From contig NZ_LLZI01000243.1 in assembly GCF_001509485.1 (NCBI RefSeq), positions 62,001 through 126,000 of the forward strand: a stretch of 64,000 bases of DNA, given 5' to 3'. Of this stretch, positions 47,507 to 57,284 are shown piece after piece. This DNA is from Streptomyces sp. NRRL F-4489. GTDB taxonomy: Bacteria; Actinomycetota; Actinomycetes; Streptomycetales; Streptomycetaceae. Below the pieces are notes generated by a model that was not told where the DNA came from, did not search any database, and saw only the letters and a list, made by a program, of their open reading frames with translations. Each line of letters begins with the position of its first letter. Positions within the stretch are counted from its first letter, which is position 1. Position numbers and translations under genes: made by a program.

Positions 47507-48526
47507 TCAGGACTTCCGGAACCCGGCCGCCCTGCCGCACCGCAGCAGGGCGGCCGCCACCGCGCCACCGGCCGTGACCCCGGCCAGCAGCCCCAGATGG
47601 CGGACGGCCCACAGCTGCGCCGACCGCCCGTGCGCCTGGTCGTCGAAGACGCCGTGCGCGCCGAAGTCGTGGCCGTCCTCGCCGTCCAGCGGATGCCAGA
47701 GGTTGTCCGGCCGGCCCCGCGGCACGTCCTCGCCGGTCTGCTGGGAGTCGTAGCCGGTGCGGCCCAGATAGCGGTCCAGCAGCGGCCCGGCGAAGCGGTT
47801 GGCGTAGACCGTGGCGACCGTCGAACCGCCCGCGTAGTACTGCTTGCGGCGGGGGCGGTCGGCGGCGTGCAGCACCGCGCGGGCCGCCACCTCCGGCTGG
47901 TAGATCGGCGGCACCGGCTGCGGATGGCGGGGCAGCTTGGACCGCACCCACGAGAACTGCGGTGTGTTGACCGCCGGCATCTGCACCACCGTGATGCGCA
48001 CCTTGCTCTTGTTGTGCAGCAGTTCGGTGCGGACCGACGAGGTGAAGCCGTTCACCGCGTGCTTGGCGCCGCAGTACGCGGACTGCAGCGGGATCGACCG
48101 CTCGCCGAGCGCCGAGCCGACCTGCACGATGGTGCCCGCGTCGCGCGGCAGCATGCGGTGCAGCGCGCTGCGCGTCCCGTTGACGAAGCCGAGGTAGGTC
48201 ACCTCCGTGACCCGCCGGTACTCATCCGCTCCGATCTCGGTGAACTGCGCGAAGACCGAGGTGAAGGCGTTGTTGACCCAGACATCGATGGGCCCGAACG
48301 CGTCCTCCACCGCGTCCGCCGCGGCCTCCACCTCCTTCGCGTCGGCGACGTCGGTGGGCAGTGCCAGCGCCTCCCCGCCGGCCGCGACGACCTCGCGGGC
48401 CGCCGCGTCCAGGCCCTCCCGGCCGCGGGCCAGGAGACCGATCCGGGCGCCGCGGGCGGCGAACGCCCGGGCGGTGGCGCGGCCGATGCCGCCGCTGGCG
48501 CCGGTGATGACGACCGTTTGCTGCAT
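47507..48526 (-). CDS. Short-chain dehydrogenase with C-terminal hydrophobic helix (339 aa)
   Basis: [60 protein letters not shown] and YxxxK (Tyr-Cys-Gly-Ala-Lys). The C terminus adds [19 protein letters not shown], a likely membrane helix. ATG 48526. It is 57 bp downstream of the GH15 gene on the minus strand and may share its transcript. Substrate unknown. Confidence 0.88.
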   Translation of the reverse strand: MQQTVVITGASGGIGRATARAFAARGARIGLLARGREGLDAAAREVVAAGGEALALPTDVADAKEVEAAADAVEDAFGPIDVWVNNAFTSVFAQFTEIGADEYRRVTEVTYLGFVNGTRSALHRMLPRDAGTIVQVGSALGERSIPLQSAYCGAKHAVNGFTSSVRTELLHNKSKVRITVVQMPAVNTPQFSWVRSKLPRHPQPVPPIYQPEVAARAVLHAADRPRRKQYYAGGSTVATVYANRFAGPLLDRYLGRTGYDSQQTGEDVPRGRPDNLWHPLDGEDGHDFGAHGVFDDQAHGRSAQLWAVRHLGLLAGVTAGGAVAAALLRCGRAAGFRKS

Positions 48527-48583
48527 GGGACTGGTGCCTTTCCTGGGAAGTGGGGGAGGGGTGCGACCGCGGCGCCGGGCGGC

Positions 48584-50386
48584 TCAGTCGTCCGTCCAGG
48601 GACCGGCCAGCCGCGCCGCGCACTCCAGCATCAGCGCGTGGACGAACGCCTGGGGGAGGTTGCCGCGCAGCTGCCGCTGGGCGATGTCGTACTCCTCGGA
48701 GAACAGACCGGACGGGCCGGACGTGGCGCGGTTGCGCTCGAACCAGCGGAACGCCGACACCTCCCGGCCCTGCTGGTGCTCCGCGAGCGCGGTGATGAAC
48801 CCGCACAGCAGGAACGCCCCTTCGGCCTCCCCCAGCGGGCGCTCGTCGTGCCGGAAGCGGTAGGCGTAGTGCTCGACGGACAGCTCGGAGGTGTACGCGT
48901 CGAGGGTGGCCAGGGTGCGCGGGTCGCCGGCCGGCAGCGCCCCGCGGATCGCGGGCAGCAGCAGCGCGCCGTCCAGCCCGGCGTCGTCGGGGGAGCGCTG
49001 CCACCGCCCCGACGGGTGCAGACTGTCCGCGCCGGTCTCCTTGACGAGGATGTCGGCCAGCGCCGTCCAGTCGTCCGCCCGCCGCCCCGCCGCGCCGCCG
49101 CGGACGTACGCCCGCAGCCCGGCCGCGCAGATCAGCCGGCTGTGCGCCCACCTGCGCGGCGACAGCTCCCAGATGCCGGCGTCCGGATCGTGGCGGCGCC
49201 GGGCGATCGCGTCGGCGGCGATCTCCGCTGCCTGCCGGCCGGTCCGGTCCAGCCGGTCCTGCCGGGCGGCGGCGGCCAGCAGGAGCAGCGCCTCACCGAA
49301 CGCGTCGAGTTGGAACTGCTCGCTGACGTCGTTGCCGACCCGGTCGAAGCCGCCGGGATAGCCGGGCAGGTCCAGGCAGCGCGGCCCGGGGATCGGGCGG
49401 CCGTCCATCCGGTACGCGGGCGCCAGGCGCGGGCCGTCCTCGTGCAGCCGCGCGCCGACGAACCGCACCGCGTCGTCCAGCAGCAGCGGATCCTCTCCCG
49501 TGGCGGCCACCGCCTGGCCCGCGTAGCACTGGTCGCGGATCCAGACATAGCGGTAGTCGTAGTTGCGGCCCTCCTCGGCGCGCTCGGGGAGACTGGTGGT
49601 CGCGGCGGCGACCATGCCGCCGGTGGTGCCGGTCAGCCCGCGCAGCACCGCGTAGGCGTGCCGGGCGTCGGCCGGCGCGACGGTGCGGTCCAGGCCGGGC
49701 ACCGCCTGCCGCCAGGCGTCCTCGGTCTCCCGCCAGGCACGGTCCGGGTCCGGGGGGTTGTCGGGGAGCGGCCGGCGGCTCAGCTCCAGCACCAGGTCGT
49801 GGTGGCCGCCCGCGGCGACGGTCAGGTCCATGGTGAGCCGCCGCCCGCCCGGTCCCGCCGGGCGCGCGGTGTCCGCGCCGGACCAGCGCAGCCACAGATC
49901 GCCGGCCCGCCCGTGCCAGGCACCGTCCGGCCCGCGCCGCACCTCGCGCAGCGGCTGCTCACCGAACCCGGCGCTGGGCTCCAGGACGACCGACAGCCGC
50001 GTGGTGGCCTCCTTGGCGAGCACCCGCCGCAGCACCACCGCCCGGTCCGGGTCCCCGGGGAACGCCAGCGCCTCCCGGCACTCCACGATGCCGTCGTCGG
50101 TCACCCACCGGCTGCGCCAGATCAGCGACCGGGGCTCGTAGTGCCCGCCCCAGACGAAACGGCCCACAGGCGTCACCACGTACGTGCCGCTGCCGCCGAT
50201 GAGCGCGGCGAAGACCGCGTCGGAATCCCAGTGCGGCGCGCACATCCAGGCGAACTCGCCGCGCTGGCCGACCAGGATGCCGCGCTCGCCGTCGGCCAGC
50301 AGCGCGTAGTTGCGCAGCGGCTGGGGCCCGAAGACCCCGCCGGCCCGGTCCGCCGGCTCCCCGGTCCCGTCCCGCCCTGCCGCCAT
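48584..50386 (-). CDS. Glycoside hydrolase family 15 protein (600 aa)
   Basis: LRNYALLADGERGILVGQRG near the N terminus, NYDYRYVWIRDQCYAGQAVA (about residues 276-295, substrate-binding loop), LDAFGEALLLLAAAARQD and the C-terminal (alpha/alpha)6 barrel with FLLCGFITALAEHQQG. Glucoamylase- or trehalase-like; actinomycete members include trehalases. No signal peptide, so an intracellular substrate such as trehalose or glycogen fragments is likely. ATG 50386. Confidence 0.88.
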   Translation of the reverse strand: MAAGRDGTGEPADRAGGVFGPQPLRNYALLADGERGILVGQRGEFAWMCAPHWDSDAVFAALIGGSGTYVVTPVGRFVWGGHYEPRSLIWRSRWVTDDGIVECREALAFPGDPDRAVVLRRVLAKEATTRLSVVLEPSAGFGEQPLREVRRGPDGAWHGRAGDLWLRWSGADTARPAGPGGRRLTMDLTVAAGGHHDLVLELSRRPLPDNPPDPDRAWRETEDAWRQAVPGLDRTVAPADARHAYAVLRGLTGTTGGMVAAATTSLPERAEEGRNYDYRYVWIRDQCYAGQAVAATGEDPLLLDDAVRFVGARLHEDGPRLAPAYRMDGRPIPGPRCLDLPGYPGGFDRVGNDVSEQFQLDAFGEALLLLAAAARQDRLDRTGRQAAEIAADAIARRRHDPDAGIWELSPRRWAHSRLICAAGLRAYVRGGAAGRRADDWTALADILVKETGADSLHPSGRWQRSPDDAGLDGALLLPAIRGALPAGDPRTLATLDAYTSELSVEHYAYRFRHDERPLGEAEGAFLLCGFITALAEHQQGREVSAFRWFERNRATSGPSGLFSEEYDIAQRQLRGNLPQAFVHALMLECAARLAGPWTDD

Positions 50387-50488
50387 ACCCAGCCTTTCCG
50401 CGACGTTCCCATTGCTCGGGTTTCGCTTAACCGCTGCCGCCGGAGAGCAAACAGGCCGTACGGGGCACCGGGCGGCGGCGCGGGCGGG

Positions 50489-50815
50489 TCAGCGGCCGAG
50501 GGCCTTGCGCAGCTCGTCCTTGTTCATTCCGGAGCGGCCCTCGATGTTGCGCTTCTTGGCCTCCGCGTAGAGCTGGTCCTTGGTCGGGCCCTGCGCGCCG
50601 CGGTGGGAGCGCTCGCCGCCGCGCTGCGGGGCGGACTTGCGGTCCTCGGTGGAGACCTTGCTGGCCGTACGGGACTCGCCGGCGCGGGCCCGCTCCTTGT
50701 TCACCGTCCGCGCGGCGATCTCCTTCGCCCGCTTCGTGGACTCGCCCCGCTGCTGGGCGCCCTCCTTGATGTGCTCGTACTGGCGCTCGCGCTTCTTGCT
50801 GGAACCGGCAGGCAT
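50489..50815 (-). CDS. Small basic protein with Rho-N-like C-terminal segment (108 aa)
   Basis: MPAGSSKKRERQYEHIKEGA, QQRGESTKRAKEIAARTVNK and then GPTKDQLYAEAKKRNIEGRS, MNKDELRKALGR, the last part like the Rho termination-factor N-terminal helix-loop. Proteins of this shape are often annotated as plasmid-stabilisation-like. ATG 50815 has GAGGAGAT upstream. The 128-bp gap upstream (50816-50943) shows no gene. The function is unknown; nucleic-acid binding is plausible. Confidence 0.8.
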   Translation of the reverse strand: MPAGSSKKRERQYEHIKEGAQQRGESTKRAKEIAARTVNKERARAGESRTASKVSTEDRKSAPQRGGERSHRGAQGPTKDQLYAEAKKRNIEGRSGMNKDELRKALGR

Positions 50816-50943
50816 GAGGATCTCCTCGCTTCTGTGTCGTGGTGTGTCTGTTGGTGGTTGTGGCACGGGTCCCCACACCAGTTGAGCCCTGGTGGCCCGG
50901 CCGCGCTACCCCAGGCGGTCCGTGGGACTGGCGGCGGTGCGCG

Positions 50944-52089
50944 TCAGCCGACGCGGTACGGTTCGGCCGCCCGCGCGCGCAGCGACAGACCGTGCCCCGG
51001 CGCGCCGTCCGCGCCCGGGCGGACGCTGCCGCCCGCCGGATCGAGCACGCCGTCGAACAGGCGGTTCTCGATCCGGACGTGGTCGTGGAACCACTCCAGA
51101 TGCCGCAGGTTCGGTACCGCGGCCGCGGCGTGGGCGTGCAGATGCGGCGCGCAGTGCCCAGAGATCGCCAGCCCCGCCGCCTGGGCCAGCGCCGCGATCC
51201 GCAGCCAGACCGTCAGCCCGCCGCAGCGGGTGATGTCGGCCTGGACGCAGTCGACCGCCTGGGCCGCCAGCAAGTGCCAGAAGTACGGCAGGGCGTAGCC
51301 GTACTCCCCGGCCGCCACATCGGCGCCGACCGCCGCCCGCACCTGGGCCAGGCCCGCCAGGTCGTCCGACGAGACCGGCTCCTCGAACCACGTGACCCCG
51401 TGGTCGGCCAGGCGGCCGCCGAGCCGGATCGCCTGCTTGCGGGTGTACGCGCCGTTGGCGTCGACGTAGAGCTCCGCGGCGTCGCCGATGCTGCGGCGGG
51501 CCAGGCCGATCCGCCGCCGGTCGCGGTCCTCGGCCGCCCCCCACGACTCCCCGATCTTGATCTTGACGCGCGGAATGCCTTGCTCCGCGACCCACTCCCG
51601 CAGCTGGCGGTCCTGCGCCTGCTCGCCGTACGTGGTGAAACCGCCGCTGCCGTACACCGGCACCGCACCGGCGGCCGCGCCCAGCAGCCGCACCAGCGGC
51701 ACACCGAGCAGCCTGGCCTTGAGATCCCACAGGGCGGTGTCCACCGCGGACAGCGCGCCCGCGACGAGCCCGGGACGGCCGGCGTTGCGGACCGCCCGGC
51801 TCATCGCCTCGTTGGCCGCCGGCACGTCCAGCGCGCCGCGGCCGGTGACCACCCCCGCCAACTGCTCGTCGATGACATGCGCGGTGGCCGGCGCGCCGTA
51901 GGTGTAGCCCAGGCCGCCGGTCGTCCCGGAACGGACGTGCGCGACCACCAGCGTGGTGGCGTCCCAGCTCAGCGTCCCGTCCGCCTCCGGGGAGTCGGTG
52001 GGCACCGTGTAGACGGCGGTGGCCACCTCGTCCACCGGCGGCCCGGCGCCACCGGCCGGCGCGCCCTCCACGGCCGCCACGCCCGTCAC
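50944..52089 (-). CDS. Enolase-superfamily (mandelate racemase type) enzyme (381 aa)
   Basis: Abstracts an alpha-proton of a carboxylate. Acid/base Lys in RVKIKIGESWG, metal ligands in LYVDANGAY (Asp), WFEEPVSSDD (Glu) and AAGEYGYAL (Glu), and the general base His in GHCAPHLHAH are present. This is the mandelate-racemase/L-talarate-type set. It is coupled to the TPP enzyme (GTGA at 52086-52089). Typical substrates are aldonic or aldaric acids; the actual substrate is unknown. Confidence 0.9.
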   Translation of the reverse strand: MTGVAAVEGAPAGGAGPPVDEVATAVYTVPTDSPEADGTLSWDATTLVVAHVRSGTTGGLGYTYGAPATAHVIDEQLAGVVTGRGALDVPAANEAMSRAVRNAGRPGLVAGALSAVDTALWDLKARLLGVPLVRLLGAAAGAVPVYGSGGFTTYGEQAQDRQLREWVAEQGIPRVKIKIGESWGAAEDRDRRRIGLARRSIGDAAELYVDANGAYTRKQAIRLGGRLADHGVTWFEEPVSSDDLAGLAQVRAAVGADVAAGEYGYALPYFWHLLAAQAVDCVQADITRCGGLTVWLRIAALAQAAGLAISGHCAPHLHAHAAAAVPNLRHLEWFHDHVRIENRLFDGVLDPAGGSVRPGADGAPGHGLSLRARAAEPYRVG

Positions 52090-53882
52090 TTCTCGTGGTG
52101 CCGGTGCGGCAGCATCTCCTGCACCTTCGCCTTCAGGCCCTGCCTGACCATCGACACCCGGTCGCTGTCGCCCTTGAGGACGGACGCGGCCGCGGCCTCG
52201 ATCTGGTCCAGGGAGGCGTGCGGCGGGATCGGCGGGACGGCCGGATCGGTGCGGAAGTCGATCACGAACGGCCGGTTGGCGTGCAGTGCCTGGCGCCAGG
52301 CCGACTCCACCGCGCCCGGCTCCTCCACCCGGATACCGTCCAGGCCGATGGTGCGCGCGAAGTCCGCGTACGGCACGTCCGGCAGTGCCTGGGACGGCAG
52401 GAACTGCGGCGCGCCGGACATCGCGCGCATCTCCCACGTCACCTGGTTGAGGTCGAGGTTGTTCAGCACCGCCACGACCAGCCGCGGATCCTTCCAGTCC
52501 TGCCAGTACTTGGCGATGGTGATCAGCTCCGCCATACCGTTCATCTGCATCGCGCCGTCGCCCACCAGCGCCAGCGCCGGCCGGTCGGGGTGGGCGAACT
52601 TCGCCCCGATCGCGTACGGCACACCGGGACCCATCGTGGCCAGCGTCCCGGACAGCGACCCCCGCATCCGGCCGCGCATCCGCAGATGGCGGGCGTACCA
52701 GTTCGCCGCCGAACCGGAGTCCGAGGAAAGGATCACATCGTCCGGCAGCTGCGCGTCCAGCGCGTGGACGACGTACTCGGGGTTGATCGGGTCCGCCGAG
52801 ACGGCGGCCCGCCGCTCCATGACCTCCCACCACCGGGCGGTGTTCTTCTCGATCTTCTTCCGCCAGGCACCGTGCTTCTTGTGGCGCAGCAGCGGCAGCA
52901 GCCGCTTGAGGGTCTCCGACGCGTCACCGACGAGATTGACCTCGAACGGGTACCGCATCCCCACCATGTGCGGATCGATATCGATCTGCACCGCCCGCGC
53001 CTGGTCCAGATCCGGCATGAACTGCGTGTACGGGAAGTTGGAACCGACCACCAGCAGCGTGTCGCAGTCCCGCATCAGCTCGTACGACGGCCGGGTCCCC
53101 AGCAGCCCGATCGCGCCGGTGACATACGGCAGGTCGTCGGGCAGCACGTCCTTGCCCAGCAGCGCCTTGGCGACCCCGGCGCCGAGCACCTCGGCGACCT
53201 CCTCGACCTGGTCCCGGGCGCTGCGCGCGCCCTGCCCGATCAGCATCGCCACCTTCTCGCCCGCGTTCAGCACCTCGGCGGCCCGGGACAGCTCCCGGTC
53301 CGCGGGCACCGGCGCGTACGAGGAGATGCCCAGGCTGGACGGGACCATCTTGAACGCGTGGGTCGGCGGCGAGTAGTCCAGTTCCTGCACGTCCGCCGGC
53401 ACGATCACCGCGGTGACCGAACGGCGGCCGTACGCGGTGCGGATGGCCCGGTCGATGGCGTTGGGCAGCTGCTCCGGCACCATCACGGTGTCGCAGAAGT
53501 CGGACGCCACGTCCTTGTACAGGCTCTGCAGGTCCACTTCCTGCTGGTACGAGCCGCCCATCGCGCTGCGGTTGGTCTGGCCCACGATGGCCACCACCGG
53601 CACATGGTCGAGCTTGGCGTCGTACAGGCCGTTGAGCAGATGGATCGCGCCGGGTCCGGACGTCGCCGCGCACACCCCGACCCGGCCGGAGAACTTGGCG
53701 TATCCGACCGCCTGGAAGGCGGCCATCTCCTCATGCCTGGCCTGGATGAAACGCGGTGAGTTGTCGGCCCGTTCCCAGGCGGCGAGCAGGCCGTTGATGC
53801 CGTCGCCCGGATACGCGAAGACATGCTCGACGTCCCATTCGCGCAGGCGCTGGAGGATGTAGTCGGACACTTTCATCGACAC
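52086..53882 (-). CDS. TPP-dependent enzyme, pyruvate oxidase/acetolactate synthase type (598 aa)
   Basis: Three-domain thiamine-diphosphate enzyme. VEHVFAYPGDGINGLLAAW and Glu 51 in RHEEMAAFQAVGYAK activate TPP; ATSGPGAIHLLNGLYDAKLD; a central domain around residue 200-340; GDGAMQMNGMAELITIAKYW near 435 with the LNNLDLNQVTWE Mg/TPP motif. Pyruvate oxidase or pyruvate dehydrogenase (cytochrome)-like. GTG 53882 has GAGG at good spacing (GTG-TCG-ATG). Coupled to the enolase-superfamily gene downstream and 49 bp from the FAD oxidase upstream. Confidence 0.9.
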   Translation of the reverse strand: MSMKVSDYILQRLREWDVEHVFAYPGDGINGLLAAWERADNSPRFIQARHEEMAAFQAVGYAKFSGRVGVCAATSGPGAIHLLNGLYDAKLDHVPVVAIVGQTNRSAMGGSYQQEVDLQSLYKDVASDFCDTVMVPEQLPNAIDRAIRTAYGRRSVTAVIVPADVQELDYSPPTHAFKMVPSSLGISSYAPVPADRELSRAAEVLNAGEKVAMLIGQGARSARDQVEEVAEVLGAGVAKALLGKDVLPDDLPYVTGAIGLLGTRPSYELMRDCDTLLVVGSNFPYTQFMPDLDQARAVQIDIDPHMVGMRYPFEVNLVGDASETLKRLLPLLRHKKHGAWRKKIEKNTARWWEVMERRAAVSADPINPEYVVHALDAQLPDDVILSSDSGSAANWYARHLRMRGRMRGSLSGTLATMGPGVPYAIGAKFAHPDRPALALVGDGAMQMNGMAELITIAKYWQDWKDPRLVVAVLNNLDLNQVTWEMRAMSGAPQFLPSQALPDVPYADFARTIGLDGIRVEEPGAVESAWRQALHANRPFVIDFRTDPAVPPIPPHASLDQIEAAAASVLKGDSDRVSMVRQGLKAKVQEMLPHRHHEK

Positions 53883-53931
53883 GGTGCTTCCTCTTTCCTG
53901 TCGCGGGAGTCATTCCTGTCGGGGCGGGCGG

Positions 53932-56900
53932 TCAGGGACCGGCGCGGCGGCGGACCCGCCCGCCCGGCCACCGCCGCCGCAGCGCCGCGCCGGCGGCGGC
54001 ACCGCCGAGGACGCCCAGCGCGGCCAGCGCACCGGCGGCCAGACGGCCGTCGCGGACCGGCACCCTCGTCCGGTCGGCGGCGCGCTCGGGATGGTGCGCG
54101 GGCAGCGGCCCGTCGAGCCCGAGCGCCAGCGCCTCCGCCAGATGCAGCGCGGTCCGCCCGGTGCCGCCCAGCTCGATCTGGGTACGGCAGCTGAAGCCGT
54201 CGGCGATCACCAGATCCGGCGGCGCGGCCCGGCGTACACCGGGCAGCACGCCCAACTCGCCGATATCCATGGAGAGTTCGTGGTGCCCGCGTTCGAAACC
54301 GAAGTTCCCGGCCAGTCCGCAGCAGCCGGCGTCCAGCACGTCCGCGTCGATCCCGGCGCGGCGCATCAGCTCCCGGTCCGCGTCGTCCTTGAGCACCGCG
54401 TGCTGGTGGCAGTGCGTCTGCACGGTCGCCGCCCGGTCCAGCCGCGGCGGCCGCCACCCCTCCGGCGCGTGCTCGACCAGCTGCTCGGCCAGCGTCCGGA
54501 ACAGCCCGGACAGCCGCTGCACATCCAGATCGTCGGGGAACATCTCCACCGCGTCGGACCGGAACACCGCCGCGCACGACGGCTCCAGTCCGATCACCGG
54601 CGTCCCCGCCTCGATCCACGGCCGGAGCACCTCCACGGTGTGCCGCAGCACCCGCCCGGCGACGGCCAGCTGGCCGGTCGAGATCCACGTCAGACCGCAG
54701 CAGACGCTGCCGGACGGGACCGCCACCCGGAACCCGGCGTCCTCCAGCAGCCGCACCGCCGACCGCGCGATGCCCGGATGGAAGTGGTTGGTGAACGTGT
54801 CCGGCCACAGCACCACCGCCCGCTCGTCCCCCGGAACCGGCGGCGGCACCTGCCGGTCCGCCCACCACCGCGTGAACGACTGGTGCGCGAACGCCGGCGG
54901 CTCGGCCTCCCCGGCCACCCCCGCCAGCCACTTCCCCAGCCGCCCGGCGACCGGCGCGTGCAGCACGGCGTTGACCGGCCGCGGCGCGGCCCGCGCCAGG
55001 CGCGCCCACAGCGGCAGCCAGCCCAGCGAGTAGTGCGCGGCGGGCCGGATCCGGCCGGCGTAGTGGTGCGCCAGGAACTCCGCCTTGTACGTCGCCATGT
55101 CCACCCCGGTGGGGCAGTCCGACTTGCAGCCCTTGCAGGCCAGGCACAGATCCAGCGCGTCCCGCACCTCCGGCGACCGCCAGCCCTTGGAGACGGCCGA
55201 ATCCGCATGGCCGCCCAGCATCTCGAACAGCAGCCGCGCCCGGCCCCGGGTCGAGTGCTCCTCCTCCTTCGTGGCGCGGTACGACGGGCACATCACCCCG
55301 CCCTTGTGCGTACGGCAGTTGCCGATGCCCACACAGCGCATCACCGCCCGCCGGAACGAGTGGTCATCCTTCGGATACCCGAAGAACGTCCGGCCGTCGT
55401 GCGGCCGCCAGCGCCCGCCGAGCCGCAGATTCTCGTCGACGCGGTACGGGTGGACGACCTTCCCCGGATTCATCCGGTTGTCCGGGTCGAACAGCGCCTT
55501 CAACTCGCCGAAGGCGCCCACCAGTTGCTCACCGAACATCTTCGGCAGCAACTCCCCGCGAGCCTGCCCGTCACCGTGCTCACCGGACAGCGAACCGCCG
55601 TACGAGACCACCAGATCCGCCGCCCGGGACACGAACCTGCGGAAGTCCGCCACCCCGTCCGCCTGCTTCAGCCCGAACGGGATCCGGGTGTGCACACACC
55701 CCTGCCCGAAGTGCCCGTACAGCGACGGATGATCGTAATCGAACTCCGCGAACAGCTTCTTCAGGTCCCGCAGATAGTCACCCAGCCGCTCCGGCGGCAC
55801 CGCGGAGTCCTCCCAGCCCTCCCACGTCTCCCGGTCGTCCGGCGGCCGCGCGGTCACCCCGAGGCCCGCCTCCCGTGCCTTGAGCATCTGCTGCTCGCGC
55901 TCCGGATCGTCGGAGAACGCCACATCCGGCGCGTCCTCGCTCCGGCCCAGCGCCCGCAGCAAGTCGTGGCCCTGTGCGTCGACCGCCTCCTTGGTGTCCC
56001 CGCTGAACTGCACCAGCAGCCAGCTGTCACCCTCCGGCAGCCGGTCCAGGGACTCCAGATAGGCGTGCTCCTCCCGCATCAGCTCCGCCATCCGCCCGTC
56101 CAGCGCCTCCAACTGCGTCGGATGGCAGTGCTCCAGCAGCCTGGGCACGTCGTCCGCGGCCGCGCAGATGTCGTGGTAGCCCAGCACCACCATCGATTCG
56201 AAGGCCGGTACCGGCACCAGGTCCAGCTCCGCGTGCAGCACCGTCACCAGCGTGCCCTCGCTGCCCACCAGTGCCTTGGCCACGTCGAAACCGTTCTCCG
56301 GCAGCAGCGAGTCCAGGTTGTAGCCGGACACCCGGCGCGGAATGCGCGGATAGCCGCGCCGCACCTCGGCCATGTGCCGGTCGATGAGGTCCCGCAGCCC
56401 GCGGTAGATCTCCGCGCGGCGCCCACCGCCCGCGACCACCCGCGCGAACTCGTCCTCCGATGTCGGCCCGACCCACATCCGCGTCCCGTCGTAGGTGAGG
56501 ACCTCCAGGCGCCGTACGTTGTCGACGGTCTTCCCGTACGCCTGCGCGGACGCCCCGCAGGAGTTGTTCCCGATCATCCCGCCCAGCGCGCAATGACTGT
56601 GCGTGGACGGCTTCGGCCCGAACTTCAGCTTGTGCCCGGCCAGTTGGCGATTCAGCTCATCCAGTACGATCCCCGGTTCGACCACGCAGCGCCGCTGTTC
56701 CGCGTCGAGGGAGACCAGCCGGTCGCAGTATTTGGTCCAGTCGATGACGACCGCGGTGTTGGTGCACTGCCCGCCCAGGCTCGTACCGCCGCCGCGGGAG
56801 AGCACCGGCGCGCCGAATTCCGCACAGATACCGACGGCCGCCGCCCCGGCCTCGACGCTTCTGGGCACCACCACGCCGATGGGCACCTGCCGGTAGTTGG

Positions 56901-57048
56901 AACCGTCCGTCGCGTACGCGCCCCGGCTGCCCGCGTCGAAGCGCACCTCCGCGTCGACGCCGGCCTCCAGGGCCTTCACCAGGGCGTCCACGCGGACGTC
57001 GGGCGGGGTGGTGGATGGGGTGTTGCGGGGAGCGTTGTGCGGTGTCAT
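53932..57048 (-). CDS. FAD-linked dehydrogenase fused to a GlcF-type Fe-S protein, YdiJ-like (1038 aa)
   Basis: Residues 50-270: FAD-binding PCMH domain (LSRGGGTSLGGQCTNTAVVI; GGMIGNNSCGASAQAYGKT). Residues 300-600: FAD-linked oxidase C-domain (HFGQGCVHTRIPFGLKQ, LSGEHGDGQARGELL). Residues 625-1000: Fe-S part with CVGIGNC, MCPSY, CLACKGCKSDCPTG and two CCG-type motifs (CCGLTW, CCGLAGNF). This is the D-2-hydroxyacid (lactate, glycolate or 2-hydroxyglutarate) dehydrogenase fusion type. The C terminus may carry a hydrophobic helix. It leads a three-gene operon with the TPP and enolase-type enzymes. Confidence 0.92.
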   Translation of the reverse strand: MTPHNAPRNTPSTTPPDVRVDALVKALEAGVDAEVRFDAGSRGAYATDGSNYRQVPIGVVVPRSVEAGAAAVGICAEFGAPVLSRGGGTSLGGQCTNTAVVIDWTKYCDRLVSLDAEQRRCVVEPGIVLDELNRQLAGHKLKFGPKPSTHSHCALGGMIGNNSCGASAQAYGKTVDNVRRLEVLTYDGTRMWVGPTSEDEFARVVAGGGRRAEIYRGLRDLIDRHMAEVRRGYPRIPRRVSGYNLDSLLPENGFDVAKALVGSEGTLVTVLHAELDLVPVPAFESMVVLGYHDICAAADDVPRLLEHCHPTQLEALDGRMAELMREEHAYLESLDRLPEGDSWLLVQFSGDTKEAVDAQGHDLLRALGRSEDAPDVAFSDDPEREQQMLKAREAGLGVTARPPDDRETWEGWEDSAVPPERLGDYLRDLKKLFAEFDYDHPSLYGHFGQGCVHTRIPFGLKQADGVADFRRFVSRAADLVVSYGGSLSGEHGDGQARGELLPKMFGEQLVGAFGELKALFDPDNRMNPGKVVHPYRVDENLRLGGRWRPHDGRTFFGYPKDDHSFRRAVMRCVGIGNCRTHKGGVMCPSYRATKEEEHSTRGRARLLFEMLGGHADSAVSKGWRSPEVRDALDLCLACKGCKSDCPTGVDMATYKAEFLAHHYAGRIRPAAHYSLGWLPLWARLARAAPRPVNAVLHAPVAGRLGKWLAGVAGEAEPPAFAHQSFTRWWADRQVPPPVPGDERAVVLWPDTFTNHFHPGIARSAVRLLEDAGFRVAVPSGSVCCGLTWISTGQLAVAGRVLRHTVEVLRPWIEAGTPVIGLEPSCAAVFRSDAVEMFPDDLDVQRLSGLFRTLAEQLVEHAPEGWRPPRLDRAATVQTHCHQHAVLKDDADRELMRRAGIDADVLDAGCCGLAGNFGFERGHHELSMDIGELGVLPGVRRAAPPDLVIADGFSCRTQIELGGTGRTALHLAEALALGLDGPLPAHHPERAADRTRVPVRDGRLAAGALAALGVLGGAAAGAALRRRWPGGRVRRRAGP

Positions 57049-57143
57049 GGGTGTCCTTCCCGTCGGCGGTGACGCGGCCGGTGGCGGACGGCGGCCGGAG
57101 TGCTCCGGCCTGCTCCGCCCGGGTCGGGGGGCGGGGGCTCTCG

Positions 57144-57284
57144 GGTTGATCCATCGGATCGGTTGATCTATCGGTTGATCTGTCGGTGTCTAGCCTCCCG
57201 GGTACCCGGGCTCGCTCGGGTGACACCCTCGTCGCGTTCTGATCCCCGCACAGATCCAGGCACAGATCCAGGCACAGGTCCAGG
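57144..57284. repeat. Nested repeats and palindrome in a divergent promoter region
   Basis: In the 429-bp gap 57049-57477 between the FAD oxidase (minus) and HAD gene (plus): GGTTGATC at 57144, 57161 and 57173; a 14-bp palindrome CCCGGGTACCCGGG at 57197-57210 flanked by GGTGTC (57185-57190) and GACACC (57222-57227); and a 12-bp unit CACAGATCCAGG three times (57249-57284, the third with one change). No gene is seen. Confidence 0.85.

Noticed and set aside
46265..51298. 1677-codon plus-strand open frame across Rieske, SDR and GH15 genes
   Set aside because: No motif, Arg/Pro-rich, contradicts three recognisable genes (one on plus in another frame, two on minus).
53884..57072. 1062-codon plus-strand open frame opposite the FAD/Fe-S oxidase
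   Set aside because: Shadow of the recognisable minus-strand gene; no conserved features.
57249..57284. Three-copy repeat considered as a CRISPR remnant
   Set aside because: The repeats are contiguous with no spacers and no cas genes are near.
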